A DNA stretch of 64,000 nt from Parastagonospora avenae f. sp. tritici 18332-5 (taxonomy: Eukaryota > Ascomycota > Dothideomycetes > Pleosporales > Phaeosphaeriaceae), in NCBI GenBank assembly GCA_022559985.1, contig JAFJTR010000037.1, positions 124,001 to 188,000 of the forward strand. Reading direction: 5' to 3'. A model generated the notes under the pieces. The model saw only the letters and a program-made list of their open reading frames with translations, was not told where the DNA came from and ran no database searches. Position numbers and translations under genes: made by a program. Each line of letters starts with the position of its first letter. Position 1 is the first letter of the stretch. This document shows, in pieces, positions 22,727-35,386 of this stretch.

Positions 22727-24729
22727 ATGGACGAATTCGGTGAATTGCAAATTCCTGAATCACGGGTGCTTATCATCATCACAGGTAGGCGGAACTCAGT
22801 ACATTTAAGTGCTAAGATTGACAAAGTTCAGGCGGCACAATATGTATGAGAAAATCTGCAGATGGCTTAGTCCCGGCACGAGGATTTCTGAAAGCTGGAC
22901 TTGCGCCTCGCCCGGTCTTCAACGATGGATCTTACCCAGAGCCATTGGAAATAGTGACCGATGACAAGGGCACGCGGAAAGCAGTGCAGAGTTTGAGAAC
23001 GCCGTCAAGCACATATGACCGCCGTGTGAGGTACTGCGTGCTGGAATTCGAGAAACTTCTCGACAGTAGCTCCATCGACGCCGCTGGCTGGGACCAGATT
23101 GCAAAGACAGTGCAGAGAAACTACCAACTCTTCGATGGGTTTGTTATTCTCCATGGAACGGATTCCCTAGCGTACACCGCATCAGCTTTGAGCTTCATGT
23201 TCCACAACCTAGGGAAACCAGTCATTCTTACTGGATCGCAGGCTCCGATGATGGAGCTGCAGACAGATGCGCAAGACAATCTCCTCAACTCTCTCATCAT
23301 AGCAGGTCATTTTATGATCCCAGAAGTCTGTCTATTCTTCGACTCCAAGCTATTCCGCGGGAACAGAGCTACCAAAATCTCGGCCGAGGATTTCAATGCG
23401 TTTGGAAGCCCCAACCTTCCACCACTTGCAACAGTGTCATCCACCAAGACGAATGTGTTGTGGCATAGAGTTCATCGATCAACCGACCTGAGTCCCTTCA
23501 CTATACAGACCAACCTGGACACAGGGCATGTTGCCTGTCTCCGCGTCTTCCCCGGCATCACACCTGCAATGTTAGACGCAGTGCTCCGATTAGATGGCCT
23601 CAAAGGTCTCATCCTGGAAACTTTCGGGGCTGGCAACACTCCCGGTGGGCCGGACAGCGCGATGACACGGATCCTGGCAGATGCAGTCAAGAGGGGCATT
23701 GTCATCGTTAATGTTACACAATGCCTGAGCGGCAGTGTCAGCGCGCTGTACGCGCCAGGCACTTATCTCGGTCGGGCAGGTGTTGTTTTCGGGCAGGATC
23801 TGACTTCGGAAGCAGCGCTCACCAAGCTGGCTTACCTGTTGGCATTACCGAACGCTTCGCCAGAAGAGGTTGCGAAACGCATGTCACAGTCTCTACGAGG
23901 CGAGCTGACCGAGACCACGCGGACGCATTTCGAGCACCCCTCACGAAGTGGTGTGCTGACTCCCGAGTTATCCAGCTTGACTGCGCTCGGGTATGCTATC
24001 CAAAAAGGCGATCTGCAAGGAACTCGAGACATCATTCGAGGCGAGCCTCGTTGGCTGCTCAATGACGCAGATTACCAGCTCAACAGTCCAGTGGTAAGTG
24101 ATGCAATATCTCCTTATCAGATCAGCCAGTCAGCGGCTTTATTGCTATCATTGTACCTGTCGGTTCCAGCAAACAAGAATGACTTCAATGTTCCTGCACC
24201 ACGGCACCGGCTACGTCAGCCGGTATCGGCAGCAATCTCAAGGCAACACAGTTGGGGTTGGCGAGGTGAGATGGTGCAACGCATTCATGCTCAGCAAAGA
24301 TAAAGAGACGAGGTGCCGTCGGCAGCAGGACTTGCAGCCATACAGCGCGCAGCTCAGGCCCAGCAGGTTGGTACGACGCAGGTGTCGCTTATCTTTGAGC
24401 CCAACTTCTGCAGGCGGCCATGGAACAATGATTCTCCCAGTCAATGATGCGAGATTGCGTACATTGCTGACCGCACACAGCACCTTGCAGCAACGTCTCC
24501 CAATGTCGAGATCCTGCAGGACTTCCTCACCCAGGGAGCGTCAGTCCACCTCCGCAACCGCGCCGGCAACACGCCGCTGTTCTTGGCGGCGAGCGCAGGG
24601 CTAAAGGACCACGTACAGACGCTGCTCGATGCAGGTGCCCATCTCCATTCTGATGAAGTCAGTGCGGCGAGGCTGCACGTGTCCGAAGCCGACGGCGCAC
24701 CTGAGCTGTGGGAAGCGGTGATTGGCTGA
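22727..24729 (+). CDS. L-asparaginase with C-terminal ankyrin repeats
   Basis: Hydrolyses L-asparagine to aspartate and ammonia; this type is cytosolic. Exons are 22727-22784, 22832-24093 and 24481-24729, giving 522 residues. The first junction restores the signature TGGTI (Thr22, the nucleophile candidate). The second catalytic motif is ILHGTDSLAYTA (Thr129, Asp130). GSQAPMMELQTDAQDN and FGAGNTPGG follow, both family landmarks. The second junction joins DYQLNSPV directly to HLAATSPNVEIL, making an ankyrin repeat, and the tail continues ASVHLRNRAGNTPLFLAAS and HVQTLLDAGAHL. That second intron is 387 nt, far longer than others here, with a GTAAGT donor and CACACAG acceptor. A bacterial type-I-like enzyme fused to ankyrins is common in fungi. 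Confidence 0.88.
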
Positions 24730-26591
24730 AAATTGCGATGCAGGTTGGAAAGTGGCTGCAGCCAGGAACGCCCTTCTTCACACTGCCATGTATTGACGCA
24801 TGGCGGCTCGCTATGTCGCCATAGCCATCCCGTCCAGGGTCCGGTGATGCACTACGATCAGCCCGAGGTGCATGTGCAACGTCCAGCACTGATTCGGACG
24901 GATTATGCGAAACGTAATGCTGCCACTTGATGGCAATGTTACCTATTATCGATGCGGCGTTGGATATCGGACATGGTTCGCATCTGGGGTGGAGGCTTTC
25001 CTGCACGATTCGACGAGTCCACATGGAAAGCTTAGCATGTCGCGACCACGTTCTCCCATGAGTGGAGTAATACGATTGTAAGGTTCAGATGCACTTTTAG
25101 ATCCACAGTTAGGGATAATTTTTAGAACGCTAAGCTTGTGGATGGCGGGCGCTTGGTTTCCAGTTACCAAATGCCAAGCCAACTGACAACCATAATGTCG
25201 CATACTCTTTCCAAATCGCATCAGGGCACATTTCTTCGCAGGCGGCACCCTAATCGGTCGCGACAAGATATGGAGGTTGCCGCCAATGACGCCGGACCGG
25301 TCATGGAGTCGTCGCGATGCGCATCGGCAGTTTTGTCCGCCAGTACCTGGAATTAGTGTTCCCCGCAGTCCCGCCTTTCCCCTCTCCGTTGTGTCTGCGT
25401 CGCAGGAAGACTCTGATCAAGTGGAGCGTGGCCTGGCAGACTAGGGTACCAAGATTCCCTGTACGCTGTAGATAGTGCACGTTGCGGGCTAGGGCCGATC
25501 ATTTGCGAGTGGTACTTTACCTGTTCAAGGTGACGCAGCTCGAGCGTCTGCTATCTTTCGAGTAGTGGACCGGCAGACCAGGACCTGATACGTAGAGTGG
25601 TCCATTACGAGCATATTGCGCTGACTTATGTACTAATTGCTACATCCAGGGTCCGGTCAGGTGCTCACACTGCAATTGTTGGCGTGCCCTCCGCCTGCCA
25701 TTCGTTCCTATAGGTCGCTATTAGGTAATTTTCCCCAGCAGCGCAAATGACGAGGCATAACTTGGGCCGAAAAAGTCACACAGAGAGCGGCTCGAATTTG
25801 TGTTTCTCCTAGCATCTCCGCCGCGGCGCCATGGCCGTGAAAGTGAAATGCGTGGTTGCTGCACATTATCGTGAAGTTGTTCGCGCCCACACCTAACTAA
25901 ACAGCACCGAGCACTCAAACACAGTCCGCATCCAGCGACCAGACCTGCTGTGCACCTGTCCTACATTCCCATTCCGTGAACAGCCGGCCTCACTCACAGG
26001 GCATCGAAGCTTCCAGCAATCCAGCACGTAAAAGTTTGAAAAGCTATCCAGGGTCCGTCCGCGCTGCATTGCCATTACCATACTTCTACGGGCAAAAGCT
26101 CACCGCAATTGTCATACTGTAGTGCGCTCCCTTCACAACTGTCCGACCCCTCTGCTCCACCCTGCATATCTTGAATCACGTGTCTCGATCTCAGTCGCGC
26201 TATCAGAAGTCCTATATCAGATCCTTTGTGCGCTGCCAGCACGTTATTACCTGGTGTGCCGAACTGCGGCAACCCTCCGACTCCCGCCCGCAAACGCAAA
26301 ACATCCCTACCGTAACACTCAGGCTCACACCACCGTTATCTGCTATCGCTCACTCGACTGCCACGGAGCTGCAAGCCTAGCTAGCCGAGTTTCCCAAGAG
26401 CACGGCTCCATTGCGTCTTAGTCCTGTCCCAAGGTTTGCGCTTGTATATCATCGACCTCTGCTCCTGCCTTCACTATCGGAGCTGCTGGGTACGTGAAAA
26501 AAAAAAGGATCGAATTTTCACCACCTCGCCGCGTTCCTCGCGCTCCTTACTCTTCTTCTCCTTCTTCATTCACATCCATTCATTCGGCCGA
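24730..26591. other. Long intergenic region without convincing gene
   Basis: 1.86 kb. Short frames on both strands have no recognisable product. An A10 run lies at about 26497-26506, shortly before the NmrA-like ATG. No RNA gene or mobile element recognised. Confidence 0.4.
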
Positions 26592-27784
26592 ATGCAACGA
26601 ACCGTCGTTACCATCAACAGCAATGGAAGACAGTCGGCGAGCTTCATTAGGGTGGCGGCCGCATTGGGATGGCAGGTGCGCGCCCAGATGAGAGACCTTT
26701 GCGGCATAGTCGCACAGGAGCTCTCCGAGCTGGAAAATGTCACCGTCTACATCGGCCGCCTCGAGGACAAGAAATTCATCGATGATCTTTTCAGGAGCGC
26801 GCAATGCGCTTTCATTAATACAACACATTGGGGTGACGAGGTTGCCATTGGTCGGTCATTAGCCGACGCTGCAAAGAGGGCCGGGATCCAACACTACATT
26901 TACTCAAGCATGCCTGACCACTCCGTCTTTGGCCACAACTTGAGAGCCCTGCCAATGTGGTCGCCAAAGTTTACCGTCGAGCAATACGTCCGCCAGATTG
27001 GTCTCCCTGCGACGTTTGTGTACTGCGGCATCTACCATAATAATTTCACCAGCCTGGATTTCCCTCTGTTCCGCATGGAGCTGCAGCATGATGGCAGTTT
27101 TGTATGGCAAGCACCGTTCCACCCCGATCAGCCTCTCCCTTGGCTGGATTCGGAACACGACATAGGACCAGCGATATTCCAGCTCTTTAAGGAAGGACCA
27201 CGGAAATGGAACGGCAAGCGGTAAGCGTCTTCTCCAGTTGCATTCAGTCTCCACATCAAGCGCCCACGCCCCGCAATGGTTTGATCTGGTGGCTTGTATC
27301 GTCACCTCGTGGCCGTGCAAGCCACCACGACTTGAAAAACTCTTTCTAAGCTGCTGCAATGCCGCATATCTACATGACACGTGGTTTGTCGAGATTACGT
27401 ACTGACTGGTCCAGGATACCTCTAGCTTTCGCCTCGATGAGCCCTAAAGAGGTTGTCAGGGCCTTTAGCAACGGCCTAGGACGACCCGTCCGGTACAAGC
27501 GGGGCCCCATAGTGATCAACGTCCCTACGCCTACCGGCTATCGGGAGCACCTATCCGCCCTGGAGTACACTCTCGGCGAGAAAGGAGCGCCATACTTTGG
27601 ACCAGATCTTGAACCGGATGTGCCGAAAGTCTCACTTGAGTTGTGGGAAGGCAATCGCTCTATGGAGGAGTACGCTCAGGAAGTCTTTCCCGTAGAAGAG
27701 GCCGCCAACGGCCTGACCTGGATGCAAGAGGTAGAGACACCACGGCGCGAGGTTGAGATCGATTTTGAACAAGTCAATTGCTGA
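26592..27784 (+). CDS. NmrA-like family NAD(P)-binding protein
   Basis: Atypical SDR of the NmrA/HSCARG type, which bind NAD(P) as redox sensors or regulators rather than as enzymes; the target is not evident. Exons 26592-27220 and 27415-27784 join to 332 residues. The 194-nt intron (GTAAGC donor, GGTCCAG acceptor) splits an Arg codon and joins KWNGKR to IPLAFASMSP, as expected for the family. The Rossmann start is degenerate: TVVTINSNGRQSASFIRVAA in place of the usual GATGxxG, so dinucleotide binding may be weak. Other landmarks are CAFINTTHWGD, GIQHYIYSSMPD and VEQYVRQIGLPATFVYCGIY. The frame is open upstream of 26592, but the first ATG in a sensible position is this one. Confidence 0.82.
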
Positions 27785-28479
27785 CCTCTGGGCTTCTTTT
27801 TGGACAGGGCGACATTATCCAGCATTCCAACGGTGTCCCGGCCCTGACCGAGCAGCTCAACCAAGCACGGCTGTGAAACGGTTACGACTTCCTTTTTCAG
27901 CTTTCCCCATTTTCAACGGCGTCTGGAAGCATTTCGGCGGTGTTTTTTGGTATTCTCCACTTTCAATCCTGGAGCATGCATCTAGTGCGATAACGGCGAC
28001 GTACGTGTTGATCGGCATGCATTGGCTGCTTGGGACATGCGAAATTCCGAGAGTCCGACCGCTTTGGTGACGGATCACGAAAACTACTTTGAAAGCATGG
28101 TGTTTACGGCTGGTTGGGCGGGTGCATTGCGTAATACCTAGGGCGGGCGATTTGCATAGCATGGAAAAGTTTTGAATCTCGATCTTTTGATACTTAAAGG
28201 TCTCTCTGCTCTGATACTTTTGCGGAGAAATGTGCGCGCCTCTGGGTGAACAAAGGCTCAACGGCTGGCATTTTCGGCTGTAGAGGTGTATGACCTAAAA
28301 GCACATTGAACAAAGTATTCAGTTGAGGAGCTCAGTCAGTTCCGTGAATCGTGATTGTGCAGTGAGTAAGCGTGTGAATGCGAGATGTCGATGTTCCATC
28401 CAAACCACCGAGTGGCGGCTTGGCGCCCTACCGATTTTCTGAACTTCGATTGAAACCACCACGACAACCCGCCACGCCA
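27785..28479. other. Intergenic region
   Basis: 695 bases between two + strand genes, with no convincing gene. An in-frame ATG at 28378 could extend the next protein by 34 residues, but the downstream ATG gives a better mitochondrial presequence. Confidence 0.45.
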
Positions 28480-29432
28480 ATGTCGACCGCCATAACCTGC
28501 ACGAGGGCCGCTGTGCCCCGTGCCACATTACAAGCCTCGAAATGTCGACGATTTGCGAGCACCGAAGCTGTTGCCGTCGAGGCAGCAAAGCCGCCGATTG
28601 TTTCTACACAGCGACCTAAGAAGATCTCGGAGCCATTGAACGTCAAAATGCACCGAATGCTATACCCGGAATACTACGAGAGAGTTGACAAGAAGCATTG
28701 GATACCCAGACCGGATGTGAAACTCACGCATATGAGGCGGCCAGGGAAGAAGCCAATTGCTGTGAAGTGGATGCCGACTATGAGGAACACGAGCGTGGAT
28801 AAAGTTTTGAGTATGTCTAGCAATCGAAGGATACTACAAAGTCTAAAGATATCTCTAAATCTGCGAGCGAAAAGCTAATCCCCCCTCCAGGCCGACAATT
28901 CGGCATCCCCATCTTCTCCCACCCAGAGCGCAACATCAAGAAAACCTGCCCCAACCCCATCGCCACCGTAACCGCCTCCCAAACCTCCCTCCTCGACCCC
29001 TCCAGCGCCCGAACTCGCCTCTTCGCAAAAGACAACCCCGAATGCGCGCGCGTCGGCGACATCCTGCTCGTGCGCCAACGCACCGGCGACCCCTTCGCCG
29101 GCGTGTGCATCAACATCCGGCGCCGTGGAATCGACACGGCGATCCTGCTGCGCGGCCAGCTGACCCGCGTGGGCGTGGAGATGTGGTACAAGATCTACAG
29201 TCCGCTGGTCGAGGGCATCGAGGTTGTGCAGCGCGCAGCGAAGAGGGCGAGACGCGCGAGACTGACGTATATGCGCACGGTCAAGCATGATAGAGGGAAT
29301 GTGGAGAATGTGGTTAGGTTGTATTTGAGGCAGAAGGCGAGTTTGGGCACGGCCGAGGGCGGGAAGAAGAAGGCGGCGGGCGCGATGATGGGCGGGAAGA
29401 AGAAGGTCAAGGGACGGGGGAAGAAGAGGTAG
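28480..29432 (+). CDS. img1: Mitochondrial large-subunit ribosomal protein bL19m
   Basis: Structural protein of the mitochondrial 54S ribosomal subunit, homologous to bacterial L19. Exons 28480-28810 and 28891-29432 (80-nt intron, GTATGT donor, CCTCCAG acceptor) give 290 residues. The N-terminal presequence is Arg/Thr/Ala-rich (TCTRAAVPRATLQASKCRRF). The L19 core follows: VGDILLVRQRTGDPFAGVC, INIRRRGIDTAILLRG and RVGVEMWYKIYSPLVEGIEV. The C-terminus is a Lys/Gly-rich tail (GGKKKAAGAMMGGKKKVKG) unlike bacterial L19. The chosen start is the second in-frame ATG because it begins the presequence. Confidence 0.88.
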
Positions 29433-29746
29433 ATTGTGAGGGGGGTGTAACATGTTGGAACAGTACTGTACAAATGCAAGTGTATGAACACAGTGGCTTG
29501 AAGTATGGCTTGTGCACGGCATTGAGCGAAATGGGAGGCCATGCGGAAAGAATCGAATGCATGTTGGTATCTAAAGCTAACGCCATTCCCACATCCCCAG
29601 TCCCACTGGACTACAGTCCTACAGTCTTTCACCTGAGCTCCACCATACGCGTTTTCCACCAAGCTTCCGTTCCCGTATCCTATCCATCACTCCACCCCCT
29701 TCATCTCTCGTAACCCCCCTCGCCCTCGGGCCTCCCATATCCTCCC
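29433..29746. other. Convergent intergenic region
   Basis: 314 bases between the 3' ends of the bL19m (+) and Pmp3 (-) genes. It holds both 3' flanks and no gene I can support. Confidence 0.5.
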
Positions 29747-30189
29747 CTAATGCACCGTCCCATACCCCTGCTGAGCCGGCACACCACCCACACCAGGCTG
29801 CACTCCTACGCCAGGCTGCACAACCACCCTCGCCGGCGCCGTGCGATGTCCTCCATTCTGCACCTTCTGGCTATACACGCCCGGCGCAAGTCGTCCGTCA
29901 TATATGCCTGCGCGAATCTCGTCACGACGTTTAACATAAACATATTCGACATAGAACGCGTGGACATGTCCTGGTATGATGCCAAGAAATGTGAGAAGGA
30001 TGTTGATGAGCAGGTCGGCGCCGCAGCCGGCGACGAGGAAGACGCCTAGTGGTGGAACTGGGGTGGGTTAGCTGGGACGTCGTAAAGTAAGAGGGGAGGT
30101 AAGGGAAGAAGACGTGGACTAGAAAGTTGCTTGGAGGTTGGAGACTTACTGAAGATCGTGATGAGGATTAGAAGGAGGGTCCCTATCAT
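29747..30189 (-). CDS. pmp3: Pmp3-family plasma-membrane proteolipid with extended tail
   Basis: Small hydrophobic protein of the plasma membrane affecting membrane potential and salt tolerance in yeast. Exons 30189-30150 and 30057-29747 (92-nt intron, GTAAGT donor, CCACCCCAG acceptor preceded by a GCTAACCC branch word) give 116 residues. It has two membrane helices: MIGTLLLILITIFIPPLGVF and ADLLINILLTFLGIIPGHVH, then FYVEYVYVKRRDE. The classical protein is about 55 residues; this one has a tail of some 45 residues containing a repeated QPGVG motif. Extended Pmp3 forms are frequent in filamentous fungi. Confidence 0.88.
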
Positions 30190-31029
30190 TTTGACCGTTG
30201 TATAGATTTGTTTTTGGAGGAGTTTGATGGATTCGTGACTTTAATAAGTCTATCGGAGTAATGTGCTCGTGTGTTGTTGTTGCGCAGGTGAGTGTCGCAA
30301 TGTTTATCTTCGAGATGTGAAGTCGCACAATGGAATGTCCTTTCCTCTTTCTGTTCGCAACGTCAAATGTCGAGGGCGAACTTGGTAGGTACTGCAAAGC
30401 TTATATACGCTTTATCACCGTCACGCGCAGCGATTAAAGTTGTTTGTTATTTCCTGAAAGCGACGTCATGGCCTCCGCGTCATGGTGTGATTGGCTGGGA
30501 ATAGTGTGGCTGTAGCTATGTGTGGCGTCCTCTTGACCGGAGCTTCACGGGTTGCGCGTCGTATCATCGATGGACTGCGTGTATCACTCCTTCCTTATGT
30601 CACGTTGATTTCTTGGTACTTGGACCGACGTTGTTGAGGAAAGGTCAACGGACATATAGCCCTGCTTGCGTGGCGGTTCTCTCACATTTCTCTTTCAGCA
30701 TAAGCAACAGGCGGCGCCCTCAGATCTAGCCAGGTTTCTTCACCACGTCTTCCCGAACACGTTTGAGGATCAGGGTCTTGGATGAAGCCCCAGGTGTACT
30801 GCTGATGACAATGTTTCCCTTCTATATGCGGGCATGTGTTGTGACTTTTGGCTGCATGATGGCTGCAGCCTTTATGTTAAGCCTGAACCTACATAAGATG
30901 AACAGCCTGACCGTTCACAGATCATTGGTTGGCTTCGATTTTACCCCGCTCAAAGTCTTGTTGATAAAACTGCCAGCGACCTCAGCTGCATTCACCACCT
31001 TCCTGTCCTCACCGTAACCCTCTACTGCC
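30190..31029. other. Divergent intergenic region
   Basis: 840 bases separating the Pmp3 gene (-) and the HET-domain gene (+); it should hold both promoters. No additional gene recognised. Confidence 0.45.
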
Positions 31030-33263
31030 ATGTCAGATGAGGACGATCGATACGGTCCGCCTACGCACTCGTGCAAATATTGTAACAACTGCTTCCCAGC
31101 AACGTGGGAGTATGTCAACGGCAAAGCGAAGGGCCTCAACATTGACTTGCTTCTTGACGGTACAGGGGCTGTAGCTGCGGCACTGGATGGCTGCCAATTC
31201 TTCCTCGCGGCTCTGTACCCCCACAAACCAGGCGCTGAGACCACAAGGGTAAGATTCCTCCTAGAGCGGAAAACTCGCTACAGAGATCATATTATTGGGC
31301 CATATTTGGAAGGCAGCAAAGTTCTCGAAAGCCTCGATCCGGCCATGCAAGCACCTCGGGATCCCAGTTTCTGGAAGGAATCAGAGGTTGAGCTAGATGG
31401 CCGTCAGCACCATCTAGTCTTCCATAGTTTTCGTAGTGGTGGTTAGTCTTTCTGAATAGCCTCGTGAAGTTTTGCTAATAAATAGCAGCAGAACCGAAAG
31501 GTCGTTCATGGTTCGACGATTTGTTATTGCCTCCCAATCTAAATCCATTGTCCATAAGGTCGATTAAGCGAATGCAAATATGGCTCAAGAAGTCTTCGGC
31601 AAAGGCTCAGCCTTCATCAAGAATCAATACAGTTTCTGCCTCTGTCATGCCGAAGAGGTTACTCAAGATTCAACCTGGAGGCGACACTATTTACGTTACG
31701 AGAACAACGCAGGCGCAAACATATGCATTATTGAGCTATTGTTGGGGTGGCGATCAAGAAATCAAAACAACCTCATCAAATCTGGATTCACACGAGCGTG
31801 GTATCGAGATCGCAAGCTTGTCCCGCACAATTCGCGATGCTGTCCTGGTCGCAGAATATCTCAACCTCGAATACCTATGGGTGGATGCTTTATGTCAGTC
31901 TTGATTCTAATTATTCAGCAAATGCTGACTTTGTACCCGCCAAAGGTATTGTTCAAGATGACCAAGATGAGCTCGCACAGGAAATAGCCAATCAAGCCAA
32001 ACTGTATCAAAATGGCGTTGTCACAATACTCGCTGGTGGTGCAGCCAGTGCTTCTGATGGGTTCCTACATCGTGGCTCAAGGCGATACCCTCGTTTTGCA
32101 CTCCAAGTACGACTCCCAGATGGCCATGGAAGGCAGATTATGATCGATACATCGCTTCCTCATTACATTCTAGGCTCTCAGTGGCAGCACAGCCCCGATC
32201 CTATTGACAATAGAGGCTGGATCTTTCAAGAAGGTACACACTGGCTGAAACAAATACCATGATTCCGGTAGTCGCTGACGCTCCGCCAGTTTTGCTTTCG
32301 CCCAACATCATCTATTTCAACCCTTTCCAAACACAAATGCTCTCTGGCAGAGAAGTCGAGACTGACGGGGGTCTCCCTTCATATGCCTTTCCATATAGAA
32401 GATTCGTACATGATATTGACGACATGCGTTCTACGTCGTCTTCATCCGTTAGCCAAGAAAGTTTCGAAGGGCTATCTGACGCATGGGGAGAACTTATCTA
32501 CGATTACACCAAGCGGAAGCTGACTCATTCAGCGGATAAGCTACTTGCTGTCTCTGCAGTCGCAGAAGCATTCTTCGTCACGTTCATGGGACATGAACTG
32601 GCCTCAGAAAGCTACCTGGCTGGACTATGGAGACAACATATGCCCTTCAACTTGCTTTGGATACGGAACGTTTACGACGATGTGCACCATCGACCAGCTT
32701 ATCGTGCGCCTTCATGGTCTTGGGCGTCTATTGACTCTCCAGCACTTTTCAACGACTACAGGTCCATGGGATCAAAACACCGAAACCGGTACACAGCAAC
32801 GGTGGTCCATGCGCAAACTCAACTCACCTCGCGCGTCGCTCCATACGGTCAGGTTACTGGAGGAGAATTGCAGGTCGATGGACTGCTGAAGCAGATCCCC
32901 AATTACTCGATTGAGGGGATCAACATAAAGCTCTTTGACGAAGAGTACAGCTTTGAAGAAGCTAGTCTCCTTGATGCGTACCAGCCCGAGTTGGCCACGA
33001 AGCCGGGGCATGAGTTAGAACTCCTTGTGTATCTTCTTTGCATTATCAGGTCGTCTGACGCAGAGGATGGAGCTCAATTCAGTCATCAAGAATGGTCAGG
33101 ACCCCTACATGACAGCTACGGACTCATACTGAGTCGCAAACCAAACGCAGATAAGTACATTCGTATAGGGCGTTATGAGTTTCACACACAATCCAGGGAG
33201 CAAGATACGAAGCTTATGAGGTGGCAGCAGTCGTTTGAGAGGAAGACAATCACGTTAGTGTAG
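31030..33263 (+). CDS. HET-domain (heterokaryon incompatibility) protein
   Basis: HET domains trigger programmed death when genetically different fungal cells fuse; individual members can also be innate-immunity-like. Exons 31030-31441, 31489-31893, 31946-32233 and 32290-33263 join to 692 residues. The HET core is clear: TYALLSYCWGGDQ (the first HET block), LSRTIRDAVLVAEYLNLEYLWVDALC joined by intron 2 to IVQDDQDE (second block), and NRGWIFQE joined by intron 3 to VLLSPNIIYF (third block). For intron 3 I chose the acceptor at 32289 (CGCCAG after a CGCTGACG branch word) because it gives the conserved WxxQExLLSPxxxYF. The N-terminal 135 residues are separate and start with paired cysteines (CKYCNNC). 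No STAND ATPase domain follows, so this is a stand-alone HET protein. Confidence 0.88.
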
Positions 33264-33613
33264 CATCGTAACCCCAACATAATATTAGCCTTTCTTATCC
33301 ATCAAACGCACGTCCAGAAACTGGCCCAGTACTCAGCACGAACCAGAGCGGCCAGGAAGTGCTGGCGACTCAAAGCAAAAAGAATTCGAGATCCCTTATA
33401 CACCCACACATGTACGCATTGAATTTACGGTACCTGCTGAGACATCACTGGCGAACGCAAGAACGTTAGACTCGCACCCTCAACAAACTTCACTAACAAG
33501 TGGCCGGTGGAGCGAGAAAATAGAAAAGAAACACGCAGATAGGTCCTGCGACATACTCATGAGCCACAAGCATCATGCATTCTATCTTTACTCCATCTAG
33601 TATTAGCCCACTC
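33264..33613. other. Convergent intergenic region
   Basis: 350 bases between the 3' ends of the HET-domain gene (+) and the ceramide glucosyltransferase gene (-). No gene seen. Confidence 0.5.
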
Positions 33614-35386
33614 TCACTTCTTCCCGTCTCCCTCACCCTCCCCAACCTCATCTACCCCCTGCTCCAAAATCTCATGAACCTTCATATCCAACCCCACCCA
33701 AAACTTCCTTCCCCTCCACTCAACCGTCACCCCTCCCCAAAACGCTACTACCCAAATCGGCAACGCACTCATTTCGCGGCCCAACCACGCGGCAAAGAAC
33801 TCGCGGAAGTTTCTCCTCGCGCCGTCGAGCAGCGTGGGTTCCCTGGGAGTCTTGTCGCCGAGCAGGGGTTTGAGGGACTCCACTTGGTGGTAAGCCTTGG
33901 CGGAGCGCTGCGGGAGCACGAAATCTGGCGTGTCGGCGTCAATTTCGACGGTTTTGGCCGAGTGCAGGAGGAGGTATTGGATGTAATCGACGACACACCA
34001 GAGGGACATGTTGGTGAGCCAGATCAGGGCGAAAGAGAGCCAGGTTGGGGGTATGCCGATGCGGGCGAAGAATGGGAGGGTAGTGAGAGCGTATGCGCCG
34101 TAAAGACTGCAGAGTATGCTCTCGGTGCCAGGCTCGACGAAGGTTGCTAGTGTGACGGTGAACTTCCTGACGCGCAGCCAGCGGATGCGGCGGTCCATGT
34201 AGCCCATGACGGGGGTGTGGCTGATGGGCTGGAAGCAGAAGTCGCCGAAGAGCATGGCGTGTTTGCCCCATGATACTTTCTCGGCGCCAGGTGGAGTATG
34301 GAAGCCGGGCTTTTCGAATGCTTGTGGTTGCTTCCAGAGTGCGTCGCCGATGAGGTGGTCCTCGCAGATGTTGTCGGAGAAGAAGTCGATGCCAGGAGAG
34401 CGCTCGGGGTTGGATGAGGTGATGTAGTTGAGCTGCGAGCGGCGGAACATAGTGCTCTTGCCAATGATACAAGGCGCTACAGCGACGGTGTTGATGGCGT
34501 TGTAGAACTTAGCGTGTGCAGAAGATAGGAAAGCTTCGTCCAGACGTCCACCACCGCGCTGTAGGATTCTGCGCAGCACGCTGTTGGAATGGTTTCGTGG
34601 ATCCGAAGAAGTGCTTGCTGCAATGTCCGTCATGTCGTTGTCTTCTGTTGACCGTCCTCCAAGCAATTCCTTACGCTCGTCCACGGTCATGCCTTGAGCA
34701 TCCATATCCACAGCCACAGGCGTCTGGTGCACAAACTTGTACCTTTTCTTCTTGCCATGTTCACCGTCCTTGTATCCACAGAGCAAATCAACCAGCCTTC
34801 CACAAACTCCCTTGCCAGCCCAGACATTGCAATCGAGTATCCAGACAATATCACCCCTCGCTTCTCTGTATGCGCGGCTCATGTTCCGGATCTTGGGGTT
34901 CGGTCCTAGCGCATTCTTGTCCTTCAGTAGCAGCGGGTCCTCCTCTTCGACCAGGATCCGCACATTGGCATCTTTGAAGTCGCGACATAAGCGCTGGAGG
35001 ATCGGGAAGGCGGGATCGGAGCGCGAAGATACACAGAAGACGGTATCGATCTTGCTCTTCGGGTACGTCTGACGGAGGCTGGCTGCGAGGCATTCATACA
35101 GGCGCGGCTCGAGACCCTTTACAGGGCGTATGACAGTAACGTGAGGCAGCTCCTCTTCCTTGACCTTTGTGATACATGTCGCCGGTTCTGGGCGCCTCCA
35201 ATTGTAGCGGAAGCTTTGAATATTAGCATACACCGAATGTTTCGAGCTTTCAGGTACTCACAGCTGTGTGAAGCCAATGGCGCACACCGCCCATACGACA
35301 ACGAACCAGATCACACAGCCGGCGGCGATGATAGTGCGCAGCATAGAGACATCCTTCGTCTCGGTGCTGTGGGCGAACGCGCGCAT
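33614..35386 (-). CDS. Ceramide glucosyltransferase (GT21)
   Basis: Transfers glucose from UDP-glucose to ceramide to make glucosylceramide, at Golgi/ER membranes. Exons 35386-35262 and 35213-33614 (48-nt intron, GTGAGT donor, TTCAAAG acceptor after a TGCTAAT branch word) give 574 residues. Exon 1 encodes an N-terminal membrane helix (AAGCVIWFVVVWAVCAIGF). The GT21 signature residues are visible: PHVTVIRPVKG, the first Asp in WILDCNVW (Asp169; the usual text is LDSN), the second in FFSDNICEDHLIGDAL (Asp327 region), and the (R/Q)xxRW motif as RRIRW (383-387). C-terminal membrane helices follow (ALTTLPFFARIGIPPTWLSF, FALIWLTNMSLWCVVDYIQY). An insertion of about 70 residues between the first and second Asp motifs is Ser/Asp-rich, as seen in fungal members. 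Confidence 0.9.

Noticed and set aside
28875..29522. 215-codon minus-strand frame over bL19m
   Set aside because: It is the shadow of the second exon of a recognised ribosomal protein gene.
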